Positions 27,685 to 36,165 of a stretch of 64,000 nt of DNA are shown in pieces. Origin of the DNA: a candidate division TA06 bacterium (GTDB taxonomy: Bacteria > Edwardsbacteria > AC1 > EtOH8); NCBI GenBank assembly GCA_016235665.1, contig JACRJI010000008.1, forward strand, positions 186,001-250,000. Direction: 5' to 3'. The notes below the pieces were generated by a model. It saw only the letters and a list, made by a program, of their open reading frames with translations, had not been told where the DNA came from and did no database searches. The position numbers and the translations under genes are program-made. How positions within the stretch are numbered: the stretch's first letter is position 1; the number at the start of each line of letters is the position of its first letter.

Positions 27685-28056
27685 TCATACCTCAAGCCGC
27701 TCGAAACTCTTCTTTGTGATCTCGGACTTCACCTTCCCGGTATGTTCTATCCCGGCCGGCTCGAACAGCATCAGCTTCACCAGCCCCTTGGGAACCACCC
27801 GGTGCTCGGTGCCCCGCTTTACGATATACATCTCCCCCTTTTGCAGTGTCGCACTGCCGCCCTTCTCCTGGACCTCCAGCTCCCCGTCCATCACCAGGAA
27901 CATCTCGTCCTCGTTCTCGTGGGTGTGCCACGGCACCTTGTCGCCCTGACATTTCACCACCATCACCAGCTGTCCGTTAAGCTCGCCTATTATCTTGGGC
28001 GAAAAGGTATCCTGGAACATTTCGAAACATTTTTCCAGATTTATCGCTTTTGGCAT
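27685..28056 (-). CDS. Cupin domain protein
   Basis: A 123-aa single-domain cupin. Motif 1 is visible as PWHTHENEDEMFLVMDGELEV, with two His and a Glu as metal ligands, and motif 2 as MYIVKRGTEHRVVP. The start MPKAINLEKC at 28056 is preceded by AAAGGAGC; the longer frame runs into the SDR gene. Such proteins bind a metal and range from isomerases to sensors, so no activity is assigned. It follows the SDR gene by 26 bases. Confidence 0.85.
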   Translation of the reverse strand: MPKAINLEKCFEMFQDTFSPKIIGELNGQLVMVVKCQGDKVPWHTHENEDEMFLVMDGELEVQEKGGSATLQKGEMYIVKRGTEHRVVPKGLVKLMLFEPAGIEHTGKVKSEITKKSFERLEV

Positions 28057-28082
28057 ATTTTGCTCCTTTAAAGGTTTGTTTA

Positions 28083-28799
28083 TTAGATTCTGTCGTAAAC
28101 AACGTTGGGTAAAAGTTTCAGGATGATAGCAATAATGCTCCACCGTTTTGTTATATAAGCCACTTTCTTTTTTCCCTTTATGGCGTGGAATATCTGCTGG
28201 GCCGCTTTATCTACCGAAGCCACCCAAAATTGTCCTTCGCCCTTGGCCATGGAGGTGTCCACAAAACCAGGCCGGATGTCGCTTACGTAAATGGGCTTTT
28301 TCAACCTGGCCGCTTTCTGCCGCAGGGCTTCCAGATAGTTGATCTGGTAGGCTTTGGTGGCGCCGTAAGAAGGTGCCTGCCTGCTTCCGCGGATCCCGGC
28401 AATGGAGCTAATCGCCGCCAAGTGTCCCGATCCTTGACCTTCGAAATATCTAAAGGCCCAGTCGGCGATGCCGGTGAATCCGGTCACATTCGTTTCGATG
28501 GTCCTTTTCTCTATGGCAAAATCGAGATCGTCGTTCAGGTCGCCCGTGCCGGAACTTATGACCAGCAAGTCCAGCCCACCCAGTTCCGCCGCCAGTTCTT
28601 CCAGCAGTTGGATCGTGTTTATAGTATCGGTCACATCAATGACTTTTGCAAAATACCTCTCCGGCGTTTCGCTTTTAAGCTTTTCCAGCAACTCTTTTCG
28701 CCTGCCGGTTATTCCGACCAGATAATTGTTTTTAGCCAGAATTTCTGCCAGACCTTTCCCGATTCCGGAGGTTGCTCCAATTATTACCGCTTTTTTCAT
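28083..28799 (-). CDS. SDR family NAD(P)-dependent oxidoreductase
   Basis: A 238-aa classical short-chain dehydrogenase. The cofactor motif is GATSGIGKGLAE, the structural NNAG equivalent is replaced by ISSGTGD, and the catalytic residues appear as Ser in ISSIAGIRG and YGATK (Tyr and Lys). The substrate is unknown. It is probably cotranscribed with the downstream cupin gene. Confidence 0.87.
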   Translation of the reverse strand: MKKAVIIGATSGIGKGLAEILAKNNYLVGITGRRKELLEKLKSETPERYFAKVIDVTDTINTIQLLEELAAELGGLDLLVISSGTGDLNDDLDFAIEKRTIETNVTGFTGIADWAFRYFEGQGSGHLAAISSIAGIRGSRQAPSYGATKAYQINYLEALRQKAARLKKPIYVSDIRPGFVDTSMAKGEGQFWVASVDKAAQQIFHAIKGKKKVAYITKRWSIIAIILKLLPNVVYDRI

Positions 28800-28904
28800 T
28801 TGTTATAATTCGTAAAAATTTGTATGTGTTATCGACCGATTTTTAATATACTAACTATACACCCCGCTCTGATATAAAATCAAGAATATTTTATAAAAAA
28901 TAAA

Positions 28905-28926
28905 CCCGAACGGTTTCCCATCCGGG
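28905..28926. terminator. Terminator of the ABC/M1 peptidase operon
   Basis: The minus-strand hairpin CCCGGATGG-GAAA-CCGTTCGGG (two G-U pairs) is followed by TTTATTTTTT, about 95 bases after the stop at 29023. A closely related hairpin serves the DUF3795 gene at 33616. Confidence 0.8.
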
Positions 28927-28983
28927 CTAAAGATCCAACCCCCTTCAAAAGTATTATATATTCTATCCTCAGTGCAGGTCTTA

Positions 28984-29022
28984 CTCCCCTTCTCCTATAA
29001 AGAGAAGGGGACGGGGAATGAG
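28984..29022. repeat. Family B-type hairpin
   Basis: CCCCTTCTC..GAGAAGGGGACGGGGAATGAGTTA directly after the M1 gene stop. The same string type recurs at about 38895-38940. Confidence 0.6.
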
Positions 29023-32000
29023 TTACTTCACCCTCACTATATTGTCCTCCCGGTTGCGGTCTATTAAAACCAGATGCGGGTCTATCCCGGCTTTGGCCGG
29101 CTGGCCGTCTACCGTAATCTGGAAGGTTGCCGGGCTGGCGGCTATCTTATGTTTTTTTAGATACAGCTCCCCGCCCTTTTCGTCCATCACTCCAAGATAG
29201 ATATAATCATTTACCGGAATCTCGGTCTGGTTGCCGATGCTGTCGGCCCGGAATTTTTTGGTTTCAACGCTCAGGGTCACCTGGTATTTTCCGTCTTCCA
29301 GCTTTTGGATTTCGGCGGATACTGCCTTATTTTCGAAGATGGTGATGGTTTCAAATAAGTCTTCTATCAGATATTTTAAACTGTCAGGGGCTGCGGCCCT
29401 AAGTTCTTCCACCATCTCTTTTGAAGTGACAAAGCTGTCCCGCCGGGAGCCAAACCTTTTGACGATGTTTCCCAAAGCGTTGTTGACCTTGTCCTTCCCG
29501 ATGTACTCCTGCAGGGCATACAGCGCCAGGCCGCCCTTCTGATAGGCCAGATAGCTCTGTCCGTCCAGGCTCCTAAGCAACGGCCGCTCGCCCTTGGTAT
29601 CCCGCTTGCGCCTCCGCAGATAAATGTCCATCTCCTCCTTCAGAAAGTCGCGCGACATCTTTTTGCCGTATTCCTTTTCCAGACACATCACCCACACATA
29701 TTGGCAGACGTTCTCGGTGGGCAGGTATAGTCCCTCGGCATAGGCAGGGCATACGAAGTAGGCCCACCACTGATGGCCCAGCTCATGGGCCGCAATGCCG
29801 AACACCCGGTCGGGCCGGTCCGGCTTGTCCAGATTGCTGACGAACCCGGCGCTCTCCCGCCAGATGAACACAGTGGGCTGGGACCGGGCCCCGCCCTCCT
29901 CCAGGTAATCGGGGATCTCCACAATCCGCTGGGCCTTATAAGGAAACGGGGAGAAGGCGCTATTGCACATGTCCAACCCGGCTTTGACGCCGTTTATCAT
30001 CCGCTTGGCATTGTAGGCATGTTTTGGATCATGATAGATCTCGATGGCCACCCCGGCATGAGACTCACGCATCACCTGGTAACGACCCGAGGCGATGATG
30101 AACTCATCGTGAATGGGAATGTCGGATTTATAGAGGTAATGGTTACGGCCTCCTTCCTGCCATTGTCTTGCCAGATCGCCGTTGGAGACCACTTTCTGAT
30201 CTCCGCTGGTTGATATCTCGGCCTCATAGGTGACCATCAGGTTGCCACTGTAGGGGATCGTAGGATCGGCCTTTTCCAAGGTTGGCACCGGGCTATTCTC
30301 CGGCAGGCCGTATTTTTTGCGGTCGTAGCGGTCCTTCAGCACCAGCTCCTTGTTGAACCCGATGCCGGGAAAATATTTGGCGTTGCCTCCGGCACCTGAG
30401 AAGATCAGACAACTGCCGTTGGCCGCCAGCTCGTCCTTGGGATTATTATCGGTGAAACCCTTGGCCTCGGCCACCAGATCGAAATCAAGTTTTATGGAAT
30501 CGCCGGGCCGCAACGGCGTTTGCAGTTTGTAAATATGAAAGCCCATCTCCTCAGGTCCCATGACCAGTTGGGCCGGCTTGTCGAAGCTGAGGCTATTTAT
30601 GCCGCTTATGTATTTATCGAACAGGTTGAGGTATATTTCAGGAATGACGTTTGCCGTTTGATTTACCAGCAGATAGCTGCCTTTTAGAAATACTTTTCGT
30701 TGTTTAGGATAGAGATCGATTTTCAGACTCACCTCCCTGGTGCCCGGCTGGGGGACATCCTGGTACTGGCCGAATCTTTTCTCATAGACGGACTGTTCCT
30801 TTTTCTGGTCGTCCTGGGACTGGTATTTGTTCAGAATGTGCCGGTTGTAGTATATGAACCATCCGGTGCCCAAAAACATGAGCGATAAAATCACCATCCC
30901 AGAGACATGCAGGGGCTTCATATTCTGCTTGGCCAGGCGCAGCCGGTGTTTAAGCGAGGTTTCGTTGCCGTGCCGCCATAAAAGAGAGGTGACCAGCAGC
31001 ATCAGCGCCGCCAGCAGCAGCCAGTAAAAGGTGTACCACAGTATCGTCTGGCCGTAATGCCCGAAACCGTTGAGGTTGGAGTAAACATACTTGGGTATGT
31101 GCCCGTAGCGGAATATGGGCGAGGCCGACTTGAACGTCTCATACAGGGCCATGTCGCCCAAAAACCAGGCAGTGGAAATGAAAAAACCGACATACTTGTT
31201 GGGCGAAAGATTCTGGATGAAGACTACCAGCACCGCCATCAGCCCGAATTTCACGAACTCGATCCCGAACAGCCCTTTCAGGTACAGCACCGGCTCGATG
31301 TCGTAGAAACCCAGACTAAGCTGCACGCCGACGCCCACCAGCATCGAAAGCAGCACATAGAAGAACTGGATGGACAGCAATGCCGTCAACTTGGAGCCCA
31401 GCCTGGCCCAGTGCGGCACCGGCATGGTATCGTAGAACTCGTGCGACCGGCTGTCCCTTTCCCGCCATACGATAAACCCGCCGAACAGAATGGTGATGGG
31501 TATCATGTATATCCAGATATGGCTGGTGTACTGCAGGAAAAACGAAGTAAAGGGATAGACCTCATAATTGGCCTCATTGACGTTTCCGATAAAATTCGTC
31601 AGTATCTCGCCCATGGCCATAAAAGTAAGGATGATGAAGGCAGGATGCAGGGCTGTCCGTTTGAATTCCCGGCCGGCCAGTCCCAAAAACTGAGACCAAT
31701 GTACGGCCAAAGAATGCTGCGGCTTGGATTCGGCCAACGGTTTTAAGGTTTTGATCTCGCCCGTCTCCAAAGGGGCTTCATCCGATTTAAGCAATTGCTT
31801 CCTGCCTTCCAGCACCGATACCAGTTTAAACCTCTTCCAAGTGAAGAACATTAATGCGGCGGCAAAAAACAGCCACAGGCCGCGGTTCAAAAGCAACCGA
31901 TAATCAAGGGGCATGGTATTGGCGTTCATTTCGGCCACTGTCCAGAATTTGGTCAATTCGTTCAGGGCGGAAATACCAAAGGGGTCTGCCAGTATTTTTG

Positions 32001-32613
32001 CTGTGATAGCTTGCATTTTGGCAAAAGCGATGGAGGACAGCACATAGGCTATAAAAAATACCACTCCGGCCACGTAGGTATTAACCATCTTGCGGGTCAG
32101 GCTGGCCAGTGAGAAGAATACGCTGCCGGCCAGTATCAGATTGGGCAGTACTATCACCAGCAAAGGCAGCAGAAAAGACCAGATGCTCCATGGTCCCAAA
32201 TAACCTTCGGGCAGCTGCATTCCTCCTATAAAAAGCCCGGGGATTATCCCTAAAAAGGCCAGCAGGTTGGCCGCCAGTCCGCCTAAAAATCGCCCTGCCA
32301 GATACTGGAACTTGGTCACCGGTGCAGTAAAGAAGAACTCGTGAACCCCGGCGCTGAAATCCTTGGCCACAGCCCGGCCCACCATGATCATAGTGAACAG
32401 TATCCCTGCCAGTGTATAGCTCCCTAATAGTCTGGCGATTATTATCGGTGCGTTGTGCCATTCCCGCCCGAAGGTGATATACAAAAAAGTCACACCCGGC
32501 CTGGTTTCGGCGATGAATTTGGCAGTGCCTAACGCCAGCAGTCCGGCAAAGATATAAAACACCGGACTTTTAAGCTGATCTTTCAGCTCTTTTATAAATA
32601 TCTTCCACATCAT
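29023..32613 (-). CDS. ABC-2 permease fused to an M1-family zinc aminopeptidase
   Basis: A 1196-aa two-part protein. The first 600 residues or so contain two sets of membrane helices in ABC-2 permease style, starting MMWKIFIKELKDQLKSPVFYIFAG and including TAPVTKFQYLAGRFLGGLAANLLA and a second WRERDSRSHEFYDTMPV half. The C-terminal half is an M1 peptidase with the zinc motif HELGH at about residue 942 (AAHELGHQWWAYF), a downstream Glu in YLPTENVCQYV, and EGGARSQPTVF before it. Such fusions are known in several phyla. Domain order suggests the peptidase faces outward. The ATPase gene ends six bases upstream. The substrate is unknown. Confidence 0.88.
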   Translation of the reverse strand: MMWKIFIKELKDQLKSPVFYIFAGLLALGTAKFIAETRPGVTFLYITFGREWHNAPIIIARLLGSYTLAGILFTMIMVGRAVAKDFSAGVHEFFFTAPVTKFQYLAGRFLGGLAANLLAFLGIIPGLFIGGMQLPEGYLGPWSIWSFLLPLLVIVLPNLILAGSVFFSLASLTRKMVNTYVAGVVFFIAYVLSSIAFAKMQAITAKILADPFGISALNELTKFWTVAEMNANTMPLDYRLLLNRGLWLFFAAALMFFTWKRFKLVSVLEGRKQLLKSDEAPLETGEIKTLKPLAESKPQHSLAVHWSQFLGLAGREFKRTALHPAFIILTFMAMGEILTNFIGNVNEANYEVYPFTSFFLQYTSHIWIYMIPITILFGGFIVWRERDSRSHEFYDTMPVPHWARLGSKLTALLSIQFFYVLLSMLVGVGVQLSLGFYDIEPVLYLKGLFGIEFVKFGLMAVLVVFIQNLSPNKYVGFFISTAWFLGDMALYETFKSASPIFRYGHIPKYVYSNLNGFGHYGQTILWYTFYWLLLAALMLLVTSLLWRHGNETSLKHRLRLAKQNMKPLHVSGMVILSLMFLGTGWFIYYNRHILNKYQSQDDQKKEQSVYEKRFGQYQDVPQPGTREVSLKIDLYPKQRKVFLKGSYLLVNQTANVIPEIYLNLFDKYISGINSLSFDKPAQLVMGPEEMGFHIYKLQTPLRPGDSIKLDFDLVAEAKGFTDNNPKDELAANGSCLIFSGAGGNAKYFPGIGFNKELVLKDRYDRKKYGLPENSPVPTLEKADPTIPYSGNLMVTYEAEISTSGDQKVVSNGDLARQWQEGGRNHYLYKSDIPIHDEFIIASGRYQVMRESHAGVAIEIYHDPKHAYNAKRMINGVKAGLDMCNSAFSPFPYKAQRIVEIPDYLEEGGARSQPTVFIWRESAGFVSNLDKPDRPDRVFGIAAHELGHQWWAYFVCPAYAEGLYLPTENVCQYVWVMCLEKEYGKKMSRDFLKEEMDIYLRRRKRDTKGERPLLRSLDGQSYLAYQKGGLALYALQEYIGKDKVNNALGNIVKRFGSRRDSFVTSKEMVEELRAAAPDSLKYLIEDLFETITIFENKAVSAEIQKLEDGKYQVTLSVETKKFRADSIGNQTEIPVNDYIYLGVMDEKGGELYLKKHKIAASPATFQITVDGQPAKAGIDPHLVLIDRNREDNIVRVK

Positions 32614-32619
32614 AGCCGA

Positions 32620-33486
32620 CTACCTTTTAAGAGTGTGGAAATAGACATCCTCCAGACCGGCTGGTTGGGGGATAAAACCATCCCCCGGATCGCCGGCATT
32701 GTGGATGCGAATTAAAGTCCTGCCGGCAAACAGTCGCGATGACAGCAGATCATATTTATTCTGGTATTCGGGTATCTCCGATTTTGGTATCTCCTTCTCC
32801 CAGACCTTTCCCTCTAATGCAGCAATGGCATCCAGCGTCCTGGCTTGCAGCACTATCCGCCCCTTATCGATGATGGCCAGACTGGGGCAGAGGTCGGAGA
32901 CGTCGTCTACGATATGAGTGGATAGTATGACCACCTTGTCCTGTCCTATCTCGCTTAAAAGGTTGTGGAACCGCACCCGCTCGGCCGGATCCAGCCCGGC
33001 GGTAGGCTCGTCCACAATTATCAGCTGCGGATTTCCCAGCAGCACCAGGGCGATGCCGAACCTCTGTTTCATGCCGCCGGAAAAAGTCCCCAGTTTCTGC
33101 TTTCTTTGCTCCCACAGGTTGACCCTTTTTAAAAGTTCATCCACCTTGCCCCGCCGGGCCTTTTTAGCTTTGATGCCCTTGAGCAATATGAAATGATCCA
33201 GCATAGATTCGGCTGTTTCCTTGGGATAAAAGTCGAATGTTTGGGGCAGGTAGCCCAGTGTTTTTTTGACCTCCATTTTTTCTTTCAGCACATCTATTTC
33301 ACCGAAATAAACTTGTCCGGTATCCGGTTCCTGGAGGGTGGCGATGGTGCGCATCAGGGTGGTCTTGCCGGCTCCGTTGGGACCCAAAAGGCCAAACATG
33401 CCGGTGGGTATCTCCACCGAAACGTTGTTCAAGGCCGTCACTCCGTTGGAATATTTCTTGGTGAGATTGCTGATTATTAGGTTCAT
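32620..33486 (-). CDS. ABC transporter ATP-binding protein
   Basis: A 288-aa ATPase, almost certainly the partner of the permease-peptidase fusion that starts six bases after its TAG stop. Walker A is GPNGAGKTTLMR, the Q-loop is GYLPQTFDFYP, the signature is FSGGMKQRFG, Walker B is LIIVDEPTAGLDP, and the H-loop is STHIVDD. A good AGGAGAG ribosome-binding site precedes the ATG. Confidence 0.93.
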   Translation of the reverse strand: MNLIISNLTKKYSNGVTALNNVSVEIPTGMFGLLGPNGAGKTTLMRTIATLQEPDTGQVYFGEIDVLKEKMEVKKTLGYLPQTFDFYPKETAESMLDHFILLKGIKAKKARRGKVDELLKRVNLWEQRKQKLGTFSGGMKQRFGIALVLLGNPQLIIVDEPTAGLDPAERVRFHNLLSEIGQDKVVILSTHIVDDVSDLCPSLAIIDKGRIVLQARTLDAIAALEGKVWEKEIPKSEIPEYQNKYDLLSSRLFAGRTLIRIHNAGDPGDGFIPQPAGLEDVYFHTLKR

Positions 33487-33615
33487 GGAAGTGCTCTCCT
33501 AAAAATTATTGGAAGGATAATAAATGGAAGTAGTTAATGTTCCAACCGGTTATTATTAAGATTACGCACCGGCCCTGCCATTTGTTTCAAGTTTTTTGCT
33601 CTTAAAAGACTAAAA

Positions 33616-33637
33616 CCCGAATGGTTTTCCATTCGGG
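33616..33637. terminator. Terminator of the DUF3795 gene
   Basis: A perfect 9-bp hairpin, CCCGAATGG-TTTT-CCATTCGGG, followed on the minus strand by TTTTAG, 20 bases after the stop at 33658. Confidence 0.85.
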
Positions 33638-33657
33638 CTCAAGTGATTTTTATATTG

Positions 33658-34116
33658 TTAAACATCCATTTTCTTCGTCTTATAATCGCTCCATACCTTT
33701 CCTGCCTTTTCCTCAGCCCACTTCTTCAGCCCCATCTTCTTTATCAGGCACAGATTATAAACCTTCAGGTTTTGGGGCAGCATATTGGCCCTATCAGCAA
33801 ACGGCTGGAGCAGTTCGCAGGGGAAATCCCCACACTCGCTGCAGTTATGCAAACCATGGTCTTCGGCGCAGCTGTAGATTCGGCATTGCCCGTTCTCTCC
33901 TATCAGACAGCACTTGCCCTCCGGAAATATTTTGTTCTGGTCGGCCAGAAAAGCTTTCCCTTTCCTGGCTCGGCAGCCATCGCAAGATGACTTTTCCAGG
34001 TCCATTCCGATCCTTTGCGAGATCTGTTGCCTTATCGCTTGGTTGGAACTGGCCTTGAATACGATGCACTCGAAACAGGCTATTCCGCAAGGCGCAGTCA
34101 TATTCTTATGATCCAT
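33658..34116 (-). CDS. DUF3795 cysteine-rich protein
   Basis: A 152-aa protein with eleven cysteines: CGIACFEC near the N-terminus, SCDGCRARKG, KCCLIGENGQCRIYSC, and HNCSECGDFPCELL. This pattern matches DUF3795 proteins, thought to bind zinc or an iron-sulfur cluster. No enzymatic activity is established. AGGAG precedes the ATG by five bases. Single-gene unit with its own terminator. Confidence 0.88.
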   Translation of the reverse strand: MDHKNMTAPCGIACFECIVFKASSNQAIRQQISQRIGMDLEKSSCDGCRARKGKAFLADQNKIFPEGKCCLIGENGQCRIYSCAEDHGLHNCSECGDFPCELLQPFADRANMLPQNLKVYNLCLIKKMGLKKWAEEKAGKVWSDYKTKKMDV

Positions 34117-34176
34117 CTATTCTCCTTTAGTAATTTTTGAATGTTTTATCACATTAAAAAAGCGATGGATTGGTCA

Positions 34177-35172
34177 TTACTTCTCTATCCACTCGATGGC
34201 CCGCCGCAGCTCAAACTCATGATTGGGCGGAAAGGCATGCCCCAGCCGGGCGTAGACATTGAAACTGGCGGTTACCCCCGACATGATGAACGATCTTATG
34301 GCCTCCAGATTGGACTTGATCATGGCCTCAGATTCCAGCTCCCCGAACATGATATAGACTTTAAGGTTATTCTCCCGGCTGCGGGGCAGGAACTGGTCCA
34401 GCGAAGAATCGTACATCCCAGCCATGGGGATGATGCCCTTGAAAAGAGCAGCATTCTTGGTGCCGATATAATAAGCAGTGGTGGCTCCCTGGGAAAAGCC
34501 CATCAGTATTAGCTTTGAAGGATCTATCTTGTATTGGGCCTGGGCATTTTTTATGGCGGCCAGCACCCTCTGTTCGGCCGTGTCCCGGTCGCCCCAGCTG
34601 TATCCGTCCCTCCCCGCCGGTTCATGACCGTAGGGGGCCAGCACTATGTAACCCATCTGCTGCGGAACGCCGGCCAGGGCCTGCATGATGTTGTTGGGAT
34701 CGCTGCCGTAGCCGTGCAGGGCCACCAGCAGGCCGTAGGTCTTGGCGGTATCCATATCCTGGGGCAGCCCGATGACAGGGTTATCCATTTTGTTTTTCAA
34801 TTCAGCAGCAAGCATTTGAGCCCGGGCCAGGATCTTTCTGTATTGTTTGGTGCTGCGGATATTATTCAGGTCCTGGTCCTGATCAAATTTGTAATAACCC
34901 AGGTCCACCGCCTTTTCCAGCCATCTAATGGCCTCGGCCTGGTTGTTCAAAAGGCTGTAACAGCAGGCCGTGTTATAGACTGCCGCCGTATAGCCGGGAT
35001 AATGCCTTAATGCTGAAATGTAACCCTGGGCCGCTTTTTGATAATCCTTAGCCTGATAATCCTGGGCGGCCAGTTTCAGGTAGTAGTTGGCCGAATCGGC
35101 GTTCTGGGCAATGCTGGGCGAAGACATAAGAAGCAACAGCAGCAGTGGTAACAGGAGTTTAAAGTGTCTCAT
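34177..35172 (-). CDS. Exported TPR-alpha/beta hydrolase (esterase-like)
   Basis: A 331-aa protein. A signal peptide (LLLPLLLLLLMSSPSIAQ) is followed by a short TPR region (KDYQKAAQGYISALRHYPGYTAAVYNTACCYSLL) and, from about residue 130, an alpha/beta hydrolase of the phospholipase/carboxylesterase type. The oxyanion region is LLVALHGYGSDPNN, the nucleophile elbow is GFSQGATTA, and the catalytic His lies in RLGHAFPPNHEF. It should act outside the cytoplasm. The substrate is unknown. Confidence 0.85.
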   Translation of the reverse strand: MRHFKLLLPLLLLLLMSSPSIAQNADSANYYLKLAAQDYQAKDYQKAAQGYISALRHYPGYTAAVYNTACCYSLLNNQAEAIRWLEKAVDLGYYKFDQDQDLNNIRSTKQYRKILARAQMLAAELKNKMDNPVIGLPQDMDTAKTYGLLVALHGYGSDPNNIMQALAGVPQQMGYIVLAPYGHEPAGRDGYSWGDRDTAEQRVLAAIKNAQAQYKIDPSKLILMGFSQGATTAYYIGTKNAALFKGIIPMAGMYDSSLDQFLPRSRENNLKVYIMFGELESEAMIKSNLEAIRSFIMSGVTASFNVYARLGHAFPPNHEFELRRAIEWIEK

Positions 35173-35265
35173 TTTGAACCATCCGTTTTGAATATTTGAG
35201 ATTTTATGTTATGTTTACTCAACAACCTTTGGAAACAAAATACTCAACCGGTGCCAGCCCCGTAA

Positions 35266-35559
35266 GTCGCGTTAAAACGATCAGTGAGCATCGCAGTTGA
35301 TGGCGGTTAAAAGCTTGTCTGCGCCTGTTTGAGGGCTTAGCCAAAGCCCGAGTTCAGACAAGCCCGCCAGCAACGAGAAGCGCAGCGCGGGCCCGCTGAA
35401 GCCTTGCTTGCCCGCCGAAGCTTTGCGTAGGCAGGGCGTAAGCGTGGCCCGGAGAGTTTTAAGCGACGAGCTTTTTCTTTTGGTTCTTTTTCTGGGAGCC
35501 TGCCCTGAGCAAGGCAACCTGCCTTGCAAACGAAAGGGGCGGCACAAAAAGAAAAGAAC
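35266..35559 (-). repeat. Family A structured dispersed repeat, copy 2 (expanded)
   Basis: Reverse-orientation copy. It has GTCGCGTTAAAACGATC at one end and GAGAGTTTTAAGCGAC at the other (seven of nine arm bases pair), the inner GTCTG/CAGAC stem, and the terminal AAGAAAAGAAC. Two segments are expanded here: a family E element at about 35410-35445 and a TGCCCTGAGCAAGGC element in the distal hairpin. This shows short repeats inserting into the larger one. Confidence 0.8.
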
Positions 35560-35610
35560 ATACAGGCATTTAAAGTATTTTAATACATCTTCTCCCCGCA
35601 GTCAAACAAA

Positions 35611-35638
35611 AAAGCGGCCTGTTTTAACAGGCCGCTTT
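35611..35638. terminator. Terminator of the DUF1858 gene
   Basis: A strong hairpin, AAAGCGGCCTG..CAGGCCGCTTT, with A/T tracts on both sides, 12 bases after the DUF1858 stop. Confidence 0.9.
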
Positions 35639-35649
35639 TTAAAGGTAAC

Positions 35650-35871
35650 TTACTTTTTCTCCGCCGGTTCGGCTTCCTTAAGACAGGCATTAAGCTCTAC
35701 CACCAGCTGGCCGGCGTCCAATCCGTGGGTGATAGCCCCCTGTTCCACCGTTTCCCGGTAGGCCACGCTGCAGCCCACGCAGAAAAGACCGTGCGAATAG
35801 AATACCTTGATGGTCTTGGGGTGCTGGTTGACCACCTCCATGATGGTCATTTCCTTGGTGATCTGGTCCAT
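35650..35871 (-). CDS. DUF1858 small redox-type protein
   Basis: A 73-aa protein with the DUF1858 pattern: MTIMEVVNQHPKTIKVFYSHGLFCVGCSVAYRETV, including the CxxC pair (CVGC) typical of this domain, found alone or next to hybrid-cluster and other redox proteins. It is preceded 12 bases upstream by a 37-aa Cys-rich ORF, so the two form a small operon closed by the hairpin at 35611. Confidence 0.88.
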   Translation of the reverse strand: MDQITKEMTIMEVVNQHPKTIKVFYSHGLFCVGCSVAYRETVEQGAITHGLDAGQLVVELNACLKEAEPAEKK

Positions 35872-35883
35872 AAAGCAGTCAGT

Positions 35884-35997
35884 TTATTTCTGCTTCTTCA
35901 TCTGCTTGCCGCAGCACTCCTTGGGAACCTTGGAGGTCTTGCCGCAGTCATCGCACTTGTAGTCCATCTTGCTTCCGCACCCGCAACAATTGCACAT
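35884..35997 (-). CDS. 37-aa cysteine-rich zinc-ribbon-like protein
   Basis: A short ORF starting MCNCCGCGSKMDYKCDDCGK and ending KQMKKQK, with eight cysteines in paired arrangement (CNCCGC, CDDC, CC) and a basic tail. A good ribosome-binding site (AAGGAG, eleven bases before the ATG) and tight spacing to DUF1858 support translation. It is probably a metal-binding peptide. It resembles very small zinc-ribbon/rubredoxin-like proteins, but no family was identified. Confidence 0.7.
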   Translation of the reverse strand: MCNCCGCGSKMDYKCDDCGKTSKVPKECCGKQMKKQK

Positions 35998-36118
35998 TTT
36001 AAGTCGCTCCTTGTTTATTGAGTTTTGTTTTTTGGCCGTTTGTTTTCAAAGATAAGTAATTATCACTCTAAAAAAGCTATTTGTCAAGTACCTAGCCTAC
36101 GACCTGTTTACTGTTTAC

Positions 36119-36142
36119 GTGCCCTGAGCATGTCGAAGGGCT
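36119..36142. repeat. Family C dispersed element
   Basis: GTGCCCTGAGCATGTCGAAGGGC, a short hairpin-forming repeat seen in variants at many intergenic sites in this window. Confidence 0.7.
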
Positions 36143-36165
36143 GTTACTGTTAATTGTTCATTGTT

